DNA of 64,000 bases from Nonlabens tegetincola (lineage in GTDB: Bacteria; Bacteroidota; Bacteroidia; Flavobacteriales; Flavobacteriaceae): assembly GCF_002954355.1 (NCBI RefSeq), contig NZ_MQVV01000014.1, positions 124,001-188,000 on the forward strand, given 5' to 3'. The position numbers were made by a program, and so were the translations under genes. Below, one piece after another: positions 53,691 to 62,795 of this stretch. The notes beneath the pieces were generated by a model. That model saw nothing but the letters and a program-made list of their open reading frames with translations. It was not told where the DNA came from and made no database searches. Every line of letters begins with the position of its first letter. Position 1 is the stretch's first letter.

Positions 53691-56374
53691 ATGAGCGAAG
53701 AACACGAAGAACTAGAGCATTTAAACAGTAGCGATCAAGAACAGCATTCTACTGAAACTATAACCAGAGTTACAGGAATGTACAAGGAGTGGTTTCTTGA
53801 TTATGCAAGCTACGTGATATTGGAACGCGCTGTACCAGCGATAGAGGATGGTTTTAAACCAGTACAGCGACGTATCATGCAATCGATGAAGGATTTAGAC
53901 GATGGTAGGTACAACAAAGTAGCCAATATTGTAGGACATTGTATGCAGTACCATCCTCATGGTGATGCCAGTATAGGTGATGCTATGGTGCAAATTGGTC
54001 AAAAGGATCTTCTTATAGATATGCAAGGTAACTGGGGTAATATTTTAACTGGTGATCCTGCAGCAGCTTCTCGTTATATTGAAGCTAGACTCTCAAAATT
54101 TGCTCTTGAGGTATTGTATAATCCTAAAATTACGGAATGGCAATCTAGCTATGATGGTAGGAGAAAAGAACCTATAAATTTACCAGTAAAATTTCCATTA
54201 TTACTTGCACAAGGCGCTGAAGGTATTGCGGTAGGTTTGAGCACCAAAGTATTACCTCACAATTTTAATGAGCTCATTGATGCTAGTATCAAGCATTTAC
54301 AAGGAAAAAGATTTAAAATTTATCCTGACTTTCCAACAGGCGGCGAGGCAGATATTTCAAATTATAACGATGGTTTAAGAGGCGGTAAAGTGAGAGTGCG
54401 TGCCAAGATGCACTCGCCTGAAAAAAACACCATCGTAATTACAGAGATACCATACTCAACAACTACAAGTTCCCTTATTGATTCTATTTTAAAGGCAAAT
54501 GAAAAGGGAAAATTAAAATTAAACGTATAGAAGACAACACTGCTGCACAAGTAGAAATCGTCGTTCATTTGCCTAGTGGTTTATCACCAGATAAAACCAT
54601 GGATGCTCTTTATGCCTTTACAAATTGTGAGGTAAGTATTTCACCATTAGGCTGTGTAATTGAGGATAATAAACCACTATTTATTGGTGTTTCTGAGATG
54701 TTGCGTCGTAGTGCAGATCATACTGTTCAATTACTTAAGTCAGAACTTGAGATATTATTGCATGAGGTTGAAGAACAATGGCACTTTGCTTCTCTAGAAA
54801 GAATATTTATTGAAAATAGAATTTATAGAGATATAGAAGAGGAAGAAACTTGGGAAGGAGTAATTAGTGCAATCGATAAAGGACTTAAACCACATATTAA
54901 GCACCTGAAGCGTGCAATAACCGAAGAGGATATTGTTAGGTTAACTGAAATTAGAATCAAGAGAATTTCAAAATTTGATATTGATAAAGCACAACAAAAG
55001 ATTCAAGCTCTAGAAGATCGCATTGCAGAACTTAAACATCATCTAGAACATTTAATTGAATTTGCCATAGATTATTTTACTAAACTCAAGAAGGATTATG
55101 GTCAAGGTAGAGAACGCAAGACTGAGCTGAAAAACTTTGAGGATATAGTAGCAAGTAAAGTAGTTATTAGAAACACAAAACTATATGTTAATAGGGAAGA
55201 AGGTTTTATAGGTACAGCTCTTAAACGAGATGAGTATGTATGTGATTGTGCAGATATTGATGACATCATAGTATTTACAAAAGATGGTACGATGATGGTG
55301 ACAAAGGTGGATTCCAAAACCTTTATAGGAAAAAACATAATCCATGTCGCTGTATTTAAGAAAAAAGACAAACGTACCATTTACAACGTTATCTATAAGG
55401 ATGGTAAGTCAGGACCTAGTTATATAAAAAGATTTGCTGTGACTAGTGTGACACGAGATAGGGCTTACCCTATGGGTAAATCAGATAAAGGTTCTGTAGT
55501 TCATTATTTCAGTGCAAATCCTAATGGTGAAGCTGAAGTTGTTACAGTAAACTTAAGACAGCAAGGCAGTATTAAAAAGCTTAAATGGGATATAGATTTT
55601 AGTGAAATCCTCATTAAAGGAAGAGCATCTAAAGGAAATCTCGTAACGAAGTATAACATTAAGAAGGTTGAGCTTAAAGAAGAAGGTGTAAGTACACTTA
55701 AACCTAGAAAAATTTGGTTTGATGATACAGTACAGCGTCTTAATGTAGACGGTCGTGGTGAATTACTAGGTGAATTTAAGGGAGAAGATCGTTTACTTAT
55801 TATCAATCAAAAAGGTATCGCAAAGACTATTATTCCTGAGGTAACTGCTAGATTTGATGATGATATGGTAGTCCTTGAAAAATGGGAGCCTAAAAAACCT
55901 ATCAGTGTTATCTATTATCACGGTGAGAAGGAATTATTTTATATCAAAAGGTTTTTTATAGAAAACCCAGAACGAGAAGAAGGTTTTATTCCAGATGTAC
56001 AAGGATCCTATCTCGAGGTTATATCTACTGATTATCGCCCTATGGCAGAGCTGGTTTTTAATAAACCTAGAGGTAAAGAACAGCCGCCTAATGAAGAGGT
56101 TAATATTGAGGAATTTATCGCTGTAAAAGGCATAGGTGCTCAGGGTAATATGCTTACTAAATCCAAAGTGAAACAAATTAACTTATTAGATGCGTTACCA
56201 TATGAGGTACAGGAGGAAAATGAAAGTGAAAATGATGAAATAACCACCTCAAAAGAACATCTTGAAACGTCACAACAAACTGATGCTAAAGATGAACCTA
56301 CGACCAATAAGTCTGAAGATAGTAATCTTCCAGAACCACCGGTGGATGATACGGGACAAAGTAGTCTGTTTTAA
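53691..56374 (+). CDS. parC: DNA topoisomerase IV subunit A, interrupted by an apparent one-base deletion
   Basis: The DNA-cleaving subunit. EDGFKPVQRRIMQSMKDLDDGR and HPHGDASIGDAMV are canonical, and Tyr129 in AASRYIEARLS is the active-site residue. The first frame stops at 54530 after EKGKLKLNV, and the second carries the rest (from about IEDNTAAQVEIVVHLPSG to the C-terminal beta-pinwheel and acidic tail). Adding one A to the AAAA run at 54515-54518 joins them as KGKLKIKRIEDNTAA. Total about 894 residues, fitting Bacteroidota ParC. Because the enzyme is essential, sequencing error is far likelier than inactivation. Confidence 0.9.
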
Positions 56375-56375
56375 A

Positions 56376-56397
56376 TTACGCTTTCGCGAAAGCGTAA
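56376..56397. repeat. Palindrome copy 10, extended to 22 bp
   Basis: CGCTTTCGCGAAAGCG (56379-56394) flanked by TTA and TAA. It begins 2 bp after the parC stop, between convergent genes, and could fold as a terminator hairpin. Its 22 bp are identical to the centre of copy 9. Confidence 0.95.
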
Positions 56398-56410
56398 CAA
56401 AAAATATTAT

Positions 56411-56710
56411 TTATTTACTAGGAACGTCTATAGTTGGTTTTTGATCTGATTTGTTAAATACGTAAGTAAATAACCACGTAAGTGTAAAGGTAGGAATGAT
56501 ATCCATACCAGGAACCAGTTCTTCTATTGTAGTAATGATACCAGCTGCAACACCTGTTTTTCCTGGGTAGAGTAGGGTCATGAGGTAACCTGCTATGGGT
56601 GCCCAAAATAAATCTGTCGTCTCTCCTAAAAATGGAAGGATGTAAGATGACATACCTACTAAATCTAAGGCTATACTGGCAAAAAGTTTTGATTTTTTAG
56701 ATTGAAACAT
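56411..56710 (-). CDS. Small conserved membrane protein of unknown function
   Basis: A 99-residue protein with two or three hydrophobic segments (about 12-28, 34-50 and 70-90) and the motif VPGMDIIPTFTLTWLFTY. I know similar flavobacterial hypotheticals with IPGTDFIPTFTLTW but no function. It is convergent with parC, with palindrome copy 10 between them. Confidence 0.65.
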   Translation of the reverse strand: MFQSKKSKLFASIALDLVGMSSYILPFLGETTDLFWAPIAGYLMTLLYPGKTGVAAGIITTIEELVPGMDIIPTFTLTWLFTYVFNKSDQKPTIDVPSK

Positions 56711-56814
56711 ATTCAGTTTTTTAAACTGTTTAGTTCAAATAACGTTCCAAACTTATTTTTTAGTATCTCAAAAAGGATTAATGCTTTGTATTTTAATGTT
56801 TTAGAAAGGTAGGT

Positions 56815-57690
56815 TTAAAAGTTTAATGTTAGGCCTACCGTATTTGGAGTCGCACTAAAACTGAGAGAGTAGGAACGTTGTTTAGGTTTTTTAGTTCCAT
56901 AACGCTGCTCGCCATATCCATTTCTAGTATCTAAATATCTATCTACGGCTTCTACGGTTGCAATAGTAATAGCAAGACTTAGAATTACATCGGTTAAGTA
57001 GTGAGCTCCTTTCCAAACACGTGAAGCAGGTGAAACTAAACCTAGGGTATAAATACCTGCTTTTACCCAGGGATTATCAAAATGTTTTGCGAGCGCATAG
57101 GCTGTGGTGAATGACAAAATGGTATGACCAGATGGGAATGATCTATAACCGGACTCGCCAGAAAACGGTCTAAATTCAGATTTTCCTACACCAGTTTCTG
57201 GTCTACCACGTCCAGTAACAGATTTTAAAAACTGTTGTAGAAGACCACCAGCGGTTGCGCTGCTTATCATCAATACACCTGTTCGCCTCCATTCAGGGCT
57301 TTTGGTAAATAGTCCGTACAAATAGATACCACCAGTTACACCATAATTGTTTTGAGGACTTCCAAAGTACCATCCAAAATCACTAATTACAGTTGGAATA
57401 TCGTCTTGTTGTCTGCGTGCCCAATCGCTTGTTTGTTCATCAACTAAATACAAACCACCAACAAGACCAGCAGTAGCACCTGCACGCAACCAATCTCTTT
57501 GTTGCCAGTGAAAAGGCCTTGAATAGGTGTAGGCTACACCATTAAACGCATTTTTTCCATCATAAGCTAGTAGCTGCCAGGTATTCATTTCTTCAACTTG
57601 TAAAGATGTGAATTTATCTGATTTGAAGTTTTGACTAAAAGATAAACTGTTGGTTAAAAGTAGAATAAGAATGATTACTAGTCGCCTCAT
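56815..57690 (-). CDS. PAP2-family phosphatase
   Basis: A 291-residue exported or membrane-associated phosphatase. After a signal segment (about 1-19) the three catalytic signatures are present: KSVTGRGRPE (motif 1), FPSGHTILSF (motif 2) and SRVWKGAHYLTDV (motif 3, with the nucleophilic His). Typical PAP2 enzymes act on lipid phosphates such as undecaprenyl pyrophosphate. A TATCTTTG box at 57708-57715 is its probable promoter. Single gene. Confidence 0.88.
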   Translation of the reverse strand: MRRLVIILILLLTNSLSFSQNFKSDKFTSLQVEEMNTWQLLAYDGKNAFNGVAYTYSRPFHWQQRDWLRAGATAGLVGGLYLVDEQTSDWARRQQDDIPTVISDFGWYFGSPQNNYGVTGGIYLYGLFTKSPEWRRTGVLMISSATAGGLLQQFLKSVTGRGRPETGVGKSEFRPFSGESGYRSFPSGHTILSFTTAYALAKHFDNPWVKAGIYTLGLVSPASRVWKGAHYLTDVILSLAITIATVEAVDRYLDTRNGYGEQRYGTKKPKQRSYSLSFSATPNTVGLTLNF

Positions 57691-57707
57691 AGGTAAATGA
57701 TAATTTG

Positions 57708-57715
57708 CAAAGATA
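57708..57715 (-). promoter_or_regulatory. PAP2 gene -7 box
   Basis: The minus strand reads TATCTTTG (TAnnTTTG), 18 bp before the start codon. Confidence 0.55.
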
Positions 57716-57820
57716 CACTTAGAAGTTGTTTTGATACGCTGATTAACAATAGTCTATGAAATAAGTGTAATATTTCTACTCAAAAATCTAATTTTAATTT
57801 TTAACAAAACAAAATAATAG

Positions 57821-57828
57821 TATATTTG
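57821..57828 (+). promoter_or_regulatory. tRNA-Arg -7 box
   Basis: TATATTTG, an exact TAnnTTTG match, about 40 bp before the tRNA. Confidence 0.6.
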
Positions 57829-57869
57829 CAACCGCTTTTCACAATAGCGCTTGATTATTGTACAAGCAT

Positions 57870-57943
57870 GGTCGCGTAGCTCAGCTGGATAGAGCATCTG
57901 CCTTCTAAGCAGACGGTCACAGGTTCGAATCCTGTCGCGATCA
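57870..57943 (+). tRNA. tRNA-Arg (anticodon TCT)
   Basis: A 74-base cloverleaf. Acceptor stem GGTCGCG/CGCGATC (one G-U), D-arm with GCTCAGCTGGATAGAGC, anticodon stem TCTGC/GCAGA with loop CTTCTAA (TCT at 57904-57906), T-arm ACAGGTTCGAATCCTGT, discriminator A. CCA is not encoded (the next bases are CAA). It reads AGA/AGG codons. Confidence 0.97.
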
Positions 57944-57950
57944 CAAAATA

Positions 57951-57980
57951 AAAAAACCACGCTGATAAGCGTGGTTTTTT
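57951..57980. terminator. Terminator downstream of tRNA-Arg
   Basis: Stem AACCACGC/GCGTGGTT within A- and T-tracts, loop TGATAA. It can also end the leftward crcB transcript. Confidence 0.88.
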
Positions 57981-58026
57981 TATTTAAGGAGATATCCTTT
58001 TTTAATATCTTGATTAATGGACTGGA

Positions 58027-58398
58027 TTAGATAAATGATTTAAAAATGCTATATCCAAGGTACAGCATAATCATTCCTAGTATCATACTTCCGAAAAAAT
58101 AAAGACCTGCATTTAAAAAATCTCCATTTTTAATAAATTTTACTAATTCTAATGAAAAGGTTGAGAAGGTGGTAAGGCCACCACAAAATCCTATTCCTAA
58201 TAATAAATATCTAGGATGTGATATACTATCTGTACGCTCAGTCAACTGCCATAAGATTCCCAATAAGAAACAACCTAGAACATTTACGATCAAGGTAGGT
58301 AACCATTTTATTGTACCAGAATTCAAATATATGGAAACGGCATACCTTAGGTAACTACCTATGCCACCACCAATAAAAACTAAAAAGAAGCTTTTCAT
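58027..58398 (-). CDS. crcB: Fluoride efflux channel CrcB/Fluc
   Basis: A 123-residue protein with four membrane helices. GGGIGSYLRY near residue 10, NVLGCFLLGILWQLTER near 39 and GFCGGLTTFSTFSLE near 73 are the conserved Fluc signatures (pore Asn and Phe-box residues). It exports fluoride by passive flow as a dual-topology dimer. No fluoride riboswitch is seen upstream. The start overlaps the stop of the SRPBCC/GyrI-like gene (ATGA), so the two are coupled. Confidence 0.93.
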   Translation of the reverse strand: MKSFFLVFIGGGIGSYLRYAVSIYLNSGTIKWLPTLIVNVLGCFLLGILWQLTERTDSISHPRYLLLGIGFCGGLTTFSTFSLELVKFIKNGDFLNAGLYFFGSMILGMIMLYLGYSIFKSFI

Positions 58399-59420
58399 TC
58401 TTGAATAGGTAAATAAATTTCTGTTAGATATGCTGCTGGATTTACCGTTTCATCTTTAGAAATTCTATAAACGATATAAGGAGAAATATCAGAGGCATCT
58501 AAATTATTCGAGACTCTATAAGCTGTTGCCTCTTCCCAGGCTTTATTTAAAAATTCATGTTTTCCTTTTAAGGTTGCTTTAATGGCCTGAGTTGCAGGTG
58601 TAAAACCACATAAAACATTGCTGCCTGTTTCAGTTTCTATTCTATCTTTAACAGGAATGGCAGCAGAAAATATTAACTGACCTAAAGTAGGATCGTTTTT
58701 TTCAAAAATGATCATAGGATTTCCAAATGGCTTTATATCATGAATATTCATGTACTTTTTTATGTTTTGAAACATACTTTCTTGCAAGGTTTCCATGGTT
58801 TTTGTTGTTGCACTTGTCGACATGTATAAGTAGTAACTGCCGCCTGTATCAAGAACTCCATCCACTGATACTGTATATTTATTCAATTCCTGTCGTACAA
58901 CACTGTTCAAATTCTTAAGGCCTTGTTGATACATAGGTCTTATTTCCTTTTCTAAATCAATTCCAAAAATCGCGTTGAGCATTTTTTCTTTCAGGCTATT
59001 CTCACCTTTAATATTCCAAATAACTTTATTTGCTTTTTCCTCAGGCATTATCATCATACTTACCTCACTATTGGAAACAGCAAATCCACTATCGTACTGC
59101 ATATCAAAGACTATTTTCTTATTTGGGTCTACGTTTGTGATAGTCATTTTACCATTACCATATTCATCTGTAAAGGTGTAATAGCCACCTACACCGCTTG
59201 TTTGTTCTCCCATTGTCGAGTTTATACCATCTTGCATGGTCCATGGATTCCAATTATTCCAACTTTCAAAATCATCTATTTGCTCATAGATAACTTGTGT
59301 AGGTGCTTCGATAGTATATTCTTCAGTAATACTGTATGTTCCGTCTTGAAGGGAGAAATACACTACGCTGGCTATAATACCAATTACTAATAAGATGATG
59401 AAGTACTTTAATGCTTTCAT
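58395..59420 (-). CDS. SRPBCC domain plus GyrI-like effector-binding domain protein, membrane-anchored
   Basis: About 341 residues. One N-terminal transmembrane helix (about residues 5-24) is followed by an SRPBCC/polyketide-cyclase-like domain (about 30-175, IYEQIDDFESWNNWNPWTMQ), then a GyrI/AraC-type effector-binding domain (about 190-341, IFEKNDPTLGQLIFSAAIPV). This pairing recurs in Bacteroidota. Ligand unknown. ATG at 59420 (KALKYFIILL) starts directly at the membrane helix, preferred to an in-frame start 24 bp upstream. First gene of the crcB operon. Confidence 0.8.
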   Translation of the reverse strand: MKALKYFIILLVIGIIASVVYFSLQDGTYSITEEYTIEAPTQVIYEQIDDFESWNNWNPWTMQDGINSTMGEQTSGVGGYYTFTDEYGNGKMTITNVDPNKKIVFDMQYDSGFAVSNSEVSMMIMPEEKANKVIWNIKGENSLKEKMLNAIFGIDLEKEIRPMYQQGLKNLNSVVRQELNKYTVSVDGVLDTGGSYYLYMSTSATTKTMETLQESMFQNIKKYMNIHDIKPFGNPMIIFEKNDPTLGQLIFSAAIPVKDRIETETGSNVLCGFTPATQAIKATLKGKHEFLNKAWEEATAYRVSNNLDASDISPYIVYRISKDETVNPAAYLTEIYLPIQE

Positions 59421-59473
59421 AGCGTTGATAGAATTAATGGCCAAAAAGGTATGACAAATCTATATAAAATAAA

Positions 59474-59498
59474 ACTGCCAGCTGTATAAGCCGGCAGT
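59474..59498 (-). terminator. Probable terminator of the two-component operon
   Basis: Stem ACTGCCAGCT/AGCCGGCAGT (one mismatch), loop GTATA, with a T-rich run after it on the minus strand. It lies about 180 bp after the response-regulator stop. An interrupted 18-bp palindrome GAAAGTCT-AG-AGACTTTC lies at 59504-59521 just before it. Confidence 0.65.
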
Positions 59499-59617
59499 CT
59501 GATGAAAGTCTAGAGACTTTCTTCCCCCTAAAATTCAGTTAATAAAAGAAGTATTGGTCGATTGTGAAAATCCTCTTATTACTTATCCAAATATATTAGC
59601 ATCTAAGCGGGAAGAAG

Positions 59618-59633
59618 TACCCCTAAATGGGTA
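59618..59633. promoter_or_regulatory. NarL-like 7-2-7 inverted heptamer site, A
   Basis: TACCCCT-AA-ATGGGTA. Both heptamers fit the enterobacterial NarL/NarP consensus TACYYMT in the 7-2-7 inverted arrangement. It lies downstream of the NarL-type response regulator and about 200 bp upstream of the SRPBCC/GyrI-crcB start. Confidence 0.55.
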
Positions 59634-59680
59634 TTTTTAAAATAATTTATATATAAAAACACGATTTTAATTAACAAATG

Positions 59681-60301
59681 TTAATTGTAGTGTTTGTGTA
59701 CCGATAAAGCGTATCTCATGAGTTCTCCTTTTCCTTTGAGCCCCAACTTCTGAATCATGTTTTTACGATGCTTTATAATAGTACCTACTGCGGTATGTCT
59801 GATCTCTGCAATTTCTGAACTTTGTTTCCCTTGCGCTATTAATTTAAGTATAACTCTTTCAGTAGGAGACAATTTAGGTTTAATATCCGCTTTTGTGTAA
59901 ATTTCTTCAACAGCAATATTTTTATCAAAATAACTTTTACCTCTTGAAACTTCAATAATAGCTTTTCTGATTTCTTCTAGTGGCCTACGTTTCAATAGGT
60001 ACCCAGATGCACCGGCTTTTATAGCATCGTTTATAGCATCATCATGCTCAAACATAGAGAAAAAAATCACCTTAATTTTTGGATGCGTTTTCTTGATTGT
60101 TTTACACATTTCAATACCATTCATACGAGGCATACTTATATCTGATAGAATAATATCGGGATTACGGTGCTTGATGTTTTCTAACAATTCTTTACCGTCG
60201 TGGGCAGTTCCTATCACGGTAATTTCTGGATCATTTTCAAGTAATAATTTAGTTGCATCTACAATGGATACATGGTCGTCTGCAATTAGTAGGTTGATCA
60301 T
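59681..60301 (-). CDS. NarL/FixJ-family response regulator
   Basis: A 206-residue two-domain regulator. The receiver domain (1-120) has the phospho-acceptor Asp54 in ILSDISMPRMNG, acidic residues DD at 8-9 and Lys in YLLKRRP. The LuxR-type HTH is at about 143-200 (LSPTERVILKLIAQGKQSSEIAEI). Its start overlaps the kinase stop by 4 bp (ATGA), so they form one two-component unit. Candidate binding sites of NarL-type geometry flank the operon at 59618 and 62648. Confidence 0.92.
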   Translation of the reverse strand: MINLLIADDHVSIVDATKLLLENDPEITVIGTAHDGKELLENIKHRNPDIILSDISMPRMNGIEMCKTIKKTHPKIKVIFFSMFEHDDAINDAIKAGASGYLLKRRPLEEIRKAIIEVSRGKSYFDKNIAVEEIYTKADIKPKLSPTERVILKLIAQGKQSSEIAEIRHTAVGTIIKHRKNMIQKLGLKGKGELMRYALSVHKHYN

Positions 60302-62055
60302 AACGGTATATCGATGGTTATTGTGGTTCCAAAACCAGGTTGCGAGTCTATTTCAAATGTTCCTCCTGTATTTTCTACCTTTTTCTCTATACTATATAGT
60401 CCCATTCCATCAGTTGGTTTAATTGATACAACATTCATCCCTATACCGTTGTCTTCAATCATGATGTTTAAATGGTCTTCATAAGCAGTTAGATTAATAA
60501 AGGCCTCGCTGGCTTGTGCGTGTTTTATAATATTATTTAATAATTCTTGTATTATTCTAAAAATCAATAGTTCTAGACTGTTTTCTAATGTCGTGTCTAG
60601 CCCATAGTGGATCACTTCGACATCTAACTCTTTACTTTGACTGATTTTTTGAGCTAGACTCTCTACACTAGGTATTAAACCTTTACTAGCTAGAACACCT
60701 GTAAAGCGTTTATGCGACATTTGACGAATTTTTTCATAAGTATCGTTAAGCAGTTGTTCTGTTCTATCAAAATAAATCTTATTGTCTTGTTGGGCTGCTT
60801 GCCGTTTTAAATTTTCAAAATGCAGTTTCATAGTGGTAAGAGAACTGCCTAGGTCATCATGTAATTCGGTGGCTATTTCCTTTCGTTCTTTTTCTTGACC
60901 AGCAATCATAGCATCGATAGTAGATAACTCTTGCTCTTTCAGTATTTTATCTTTTTGGGCCATGATGAGTTTCTTCTCTTTTTCTACTAAAAGCTTTTTC
61001 TTACGCTGGTTGTTAAAAAACCACAAACCAATAACGCTTATAAGGACTGCTGTTGCTATAAGCGCGATAATAACCTTTTGATTTTGTTCGTTTTTAGCTT
61101 CTTGTTCTGCTATTTTTTTCTCTTTCTCAGCAGTTTCATATTTTGCCTCAAGCTCTTGTATTTTATTCTCACTTTGTCTAGCATTAATGGTGTCAATGTT
61201 ATCAAGTACATCAACAAATAATTCGCTGCTCAGCTTATATTTGTTGTTATAGTGGTAGGCTTCAGCAAGATTTCTCTTATTATTAATAAGGTTAAGTAGG
61301 TCTAGGTTATCAGGAGCGAGTTCTTGAGCTTTCAACGTATACTCAAGAAACTTCTCATAATTCTCCATTCTTTTATAGACCTGTCCAGTATTGTTGTAGT
61401 TACCATATAGTCCAGTAGTATCCTTAATTTTAGAATAGTACTTTTCTATTTTTTTTTGAAAAATTAAAGCAGAATCTAACAATCCTTGACGCTGATAAAC
61501 TACTGAAAGATTACTTTCAACAGTAAAAATATCTTCAGTTTTGTTGTATTCCTTTGCTATTTCTCTAGCCTTCCACAATTCATTTTTTGCTTGGTTATAT
61601 TGATTATTGTGGATTAAGTACCCTGTTGAATATAGGTAGCTAGTAATCTCAAGATCGGGATCCTCTAATTTTTTAGCAATTTTTTTATTGACCTCTATAA
61701 GATCCATAAAACCATCAGGCACCTCGCTTACATAAAAATAGGTATAGATTAATTCATCATTAATATAGAATAGACTTTTTAAATCTTGTGGATCACATGA
61801 TTTTTTAAGTTCAAGAAGCCTATTATAATGAGCAGGAGCATCGTGATTTATTCCATATTGAGCAGCACTTTCTGCAATTTTAATGCGGTACTGCTCATAT
61901 ATTGAATAGTCATCAAGGTTCAATGTATCTACAATAGCTAGAGTAGTTTCATATTCATTATCATAATTATTGATGAGTAAGTCTACATATGAAAATTCCT
62001 GAGCTACAATCCATTGAGAAATAAATAAAAATAAGAGGCTGGCTACTGTTCTCAA
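60298..62055 (-). CDS. TPR-containing sensor histidine kinase (HisKA_3, NarX-like)
   Basis: A 585-residue kinase. A signal peptide (about 1-18, ending IVAQ) precedes a periplasmic tetratricopeptide-like region (about 30-270), a coiled coil, and a transmembrane helix (about 328-348). The HisKA_3 dimerisation domain follows with the phospho-His in ATELHDDLGSSLTTMKL (about residue 398), then a HATPase_c domain with IIQELLNNIIKHA and DNGIGM. It starts at TTG, 7 bp after the lipoprotein gene stop. It partners the downstream NarL-type regulator. The signal is probably peptide- or protein-based given the TPRs, but that is inference. Confidence 0.9.
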   Translation of the reverse strand: MRTVASLLFLFISQWIVAQEFSYVDLLINNYDNEYETTLAIVDTLNLDDYSIYEQYRIKIAESAAQYGINHDAPAHYNRLLELKKSCDPQDLKSLFYINDELIYTYFYVSEVPDGFMDLIEVNKKIAKKLEDPDLEITSYLYSTGYLIHNNQYNQAKNELWKAREIAKEYNKTEDIFTVESNLSVVYQRQGLLDSALIFQKKIEKYYSKIKDTTGLYGNYNNTGQVYKRMENYEKFLEYTLKAQELAPDNLDLLNLINNKRNLAEAYHYNNKYKLSSELFVDVLDNIDTINARQSENKIQELEAKYETAEKEKKIAEQEAKNEQNQKVIIALIATAVLISVIGLWFFNNQRKKKLLVEKEKKLIMAQKDKILKEQELSTIDAMIAGQEKERKEIATELHDDLGSSLTTMKLHFENLKRQAAQQDNKIYFDRTEQLLNDTYEKIRQMSHKRFTGVLASKGLIPSVESLAQKISQSKELDVEVIHYGLDTTLENSLELLIFRIIQELLNNIIKHAQASEAFINLTAYEDHLNIMIEDNGIGMNVVSIKPTDGMGLYSIEKKVENTGGTFEIDSQPGFGTTITIDIPL

Positions 62056-62062
62056 GAAGGTC

Positions 62063-62593
62063 TTATTTTATTTTTCTTTTCATCATATTACCAATTAGGA
62101 TAGGTTTAGAAACTTCTTCGGCGTCCTCACAGTAATCAATATCTAAAGAAGTATCCATGATAAAATCACCACTAAAACTTTGGTTAAATTCAATCGTTTT
62201 ATTGTCGGGAGCGCCTTGTTCAAAAACGATTACCATTTTATACTTATCATCTTCGTTTATAATTTGAGCATCGGTAACGTATCCTATATCATTAGCAATG
62301 GTATGAAACGTACCACTTACTAAAGTTACAGTTTCATCGTTGGTCCCACTAGGTTCCCAGGTAAAATCTGCTTTTACGATAGGAGCATTTTCTTTTGAGG
62401 CAAGAATTACATTTTCATCTTCGTAATAAAAGTCTACCGTTATAGCAGGATCGATAGTGTAATTGCATTCCATTGATGCTGCTTTCTTCTCAATTGTGGT
62501 TTCCATTTCCTGCATATTTTCTGGCTTTTTTTCTTCTTTACAGGCGGTCATTAAAGTTGCAACGGCGATTAATGCAAGTGAAATTCTTTTCAT
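62063..62593 (-). CDS. Lipoprotein of unknown function, first gene of the two-component operon
   Basis: A 176-residue protein. The signal MKRISLALIAVATLMTAC carries a lipobox ending at Cys18. The mature part is acidic at first (KEEKKPENMQEMETTIEKK) and then beta-rich (VDFYYEDENVIL, VKADFTWEPSG, VTLVSGTFHTIAND). I do not recognise the family; a YceI-like barrel was considered but not supported. It sits 7 bp before the histidine kinase gene, so it may be a sensor accessory or an output of the system. Confidence 0.65.
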   Translation of the reverse strand: MKRISLALIAVATLMTACKEEKKPENMQEMETTIEKKAASMECNYTIDPAITVDFYYEDENVILASKENAPIVKADFTWEPSGTNDETVTLVSGTFHTIANDIGYVTDAQIINEDDKYKMVIVFEQGAPDNKTIEFNQSFSGDFIMDTSLDIDYCEDAEEVSKPILIGNMMKRKIK

Positions 62594-62647
62594 AATTAAT
62601 TGGTTTATAGAATGAGTAAATTAAGTTAAATGGCTAGCATTATTCAA

Positions 62648-62663
62648 TACCCTTTATGGGGTA
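62648..62663. promoter_or_regulatory. NarL-like 7-2-7 inverted heptamer site, B
   Basis: TACCCTT-TA-TGGGGTA, 55 bp upstream of the lipoprotein start. It has the same TACCC-N6-GGGTA dyad as site A; each heptamer differs from TACYYMT by one base. Probably autoregulation of the two-component operon. Confidence 0.5.
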
Positions 62664-62795
62664 CGTCTAGCTATGTAAATGTAAAAATTCTTTACAATAT
62701 GAATATTCCTACAACTAGCAGTCGTCTCAAATGGATTACAGATTATTCAACTTAATTAAATAATTGATAATTAATTATTTGAAGGTGAGATGGTG

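Noticed and set aside
57754-57960. A 68-codon minus-strand open frame over the tRNA (RIRTCDRLLRRQ-type product)
   Set aside because: A well-known false product of reading tRNA genes backwards; the cloverleaf is perfect and explains the sequence.
58399-58460. Fluoride riboswitch upstream of crcB
   Set aside because: crcB overlaps the upstream SRPBCC/GyrI-like gene, so there is no leader, and no riboswitch-like fold was seen before that first gene either.
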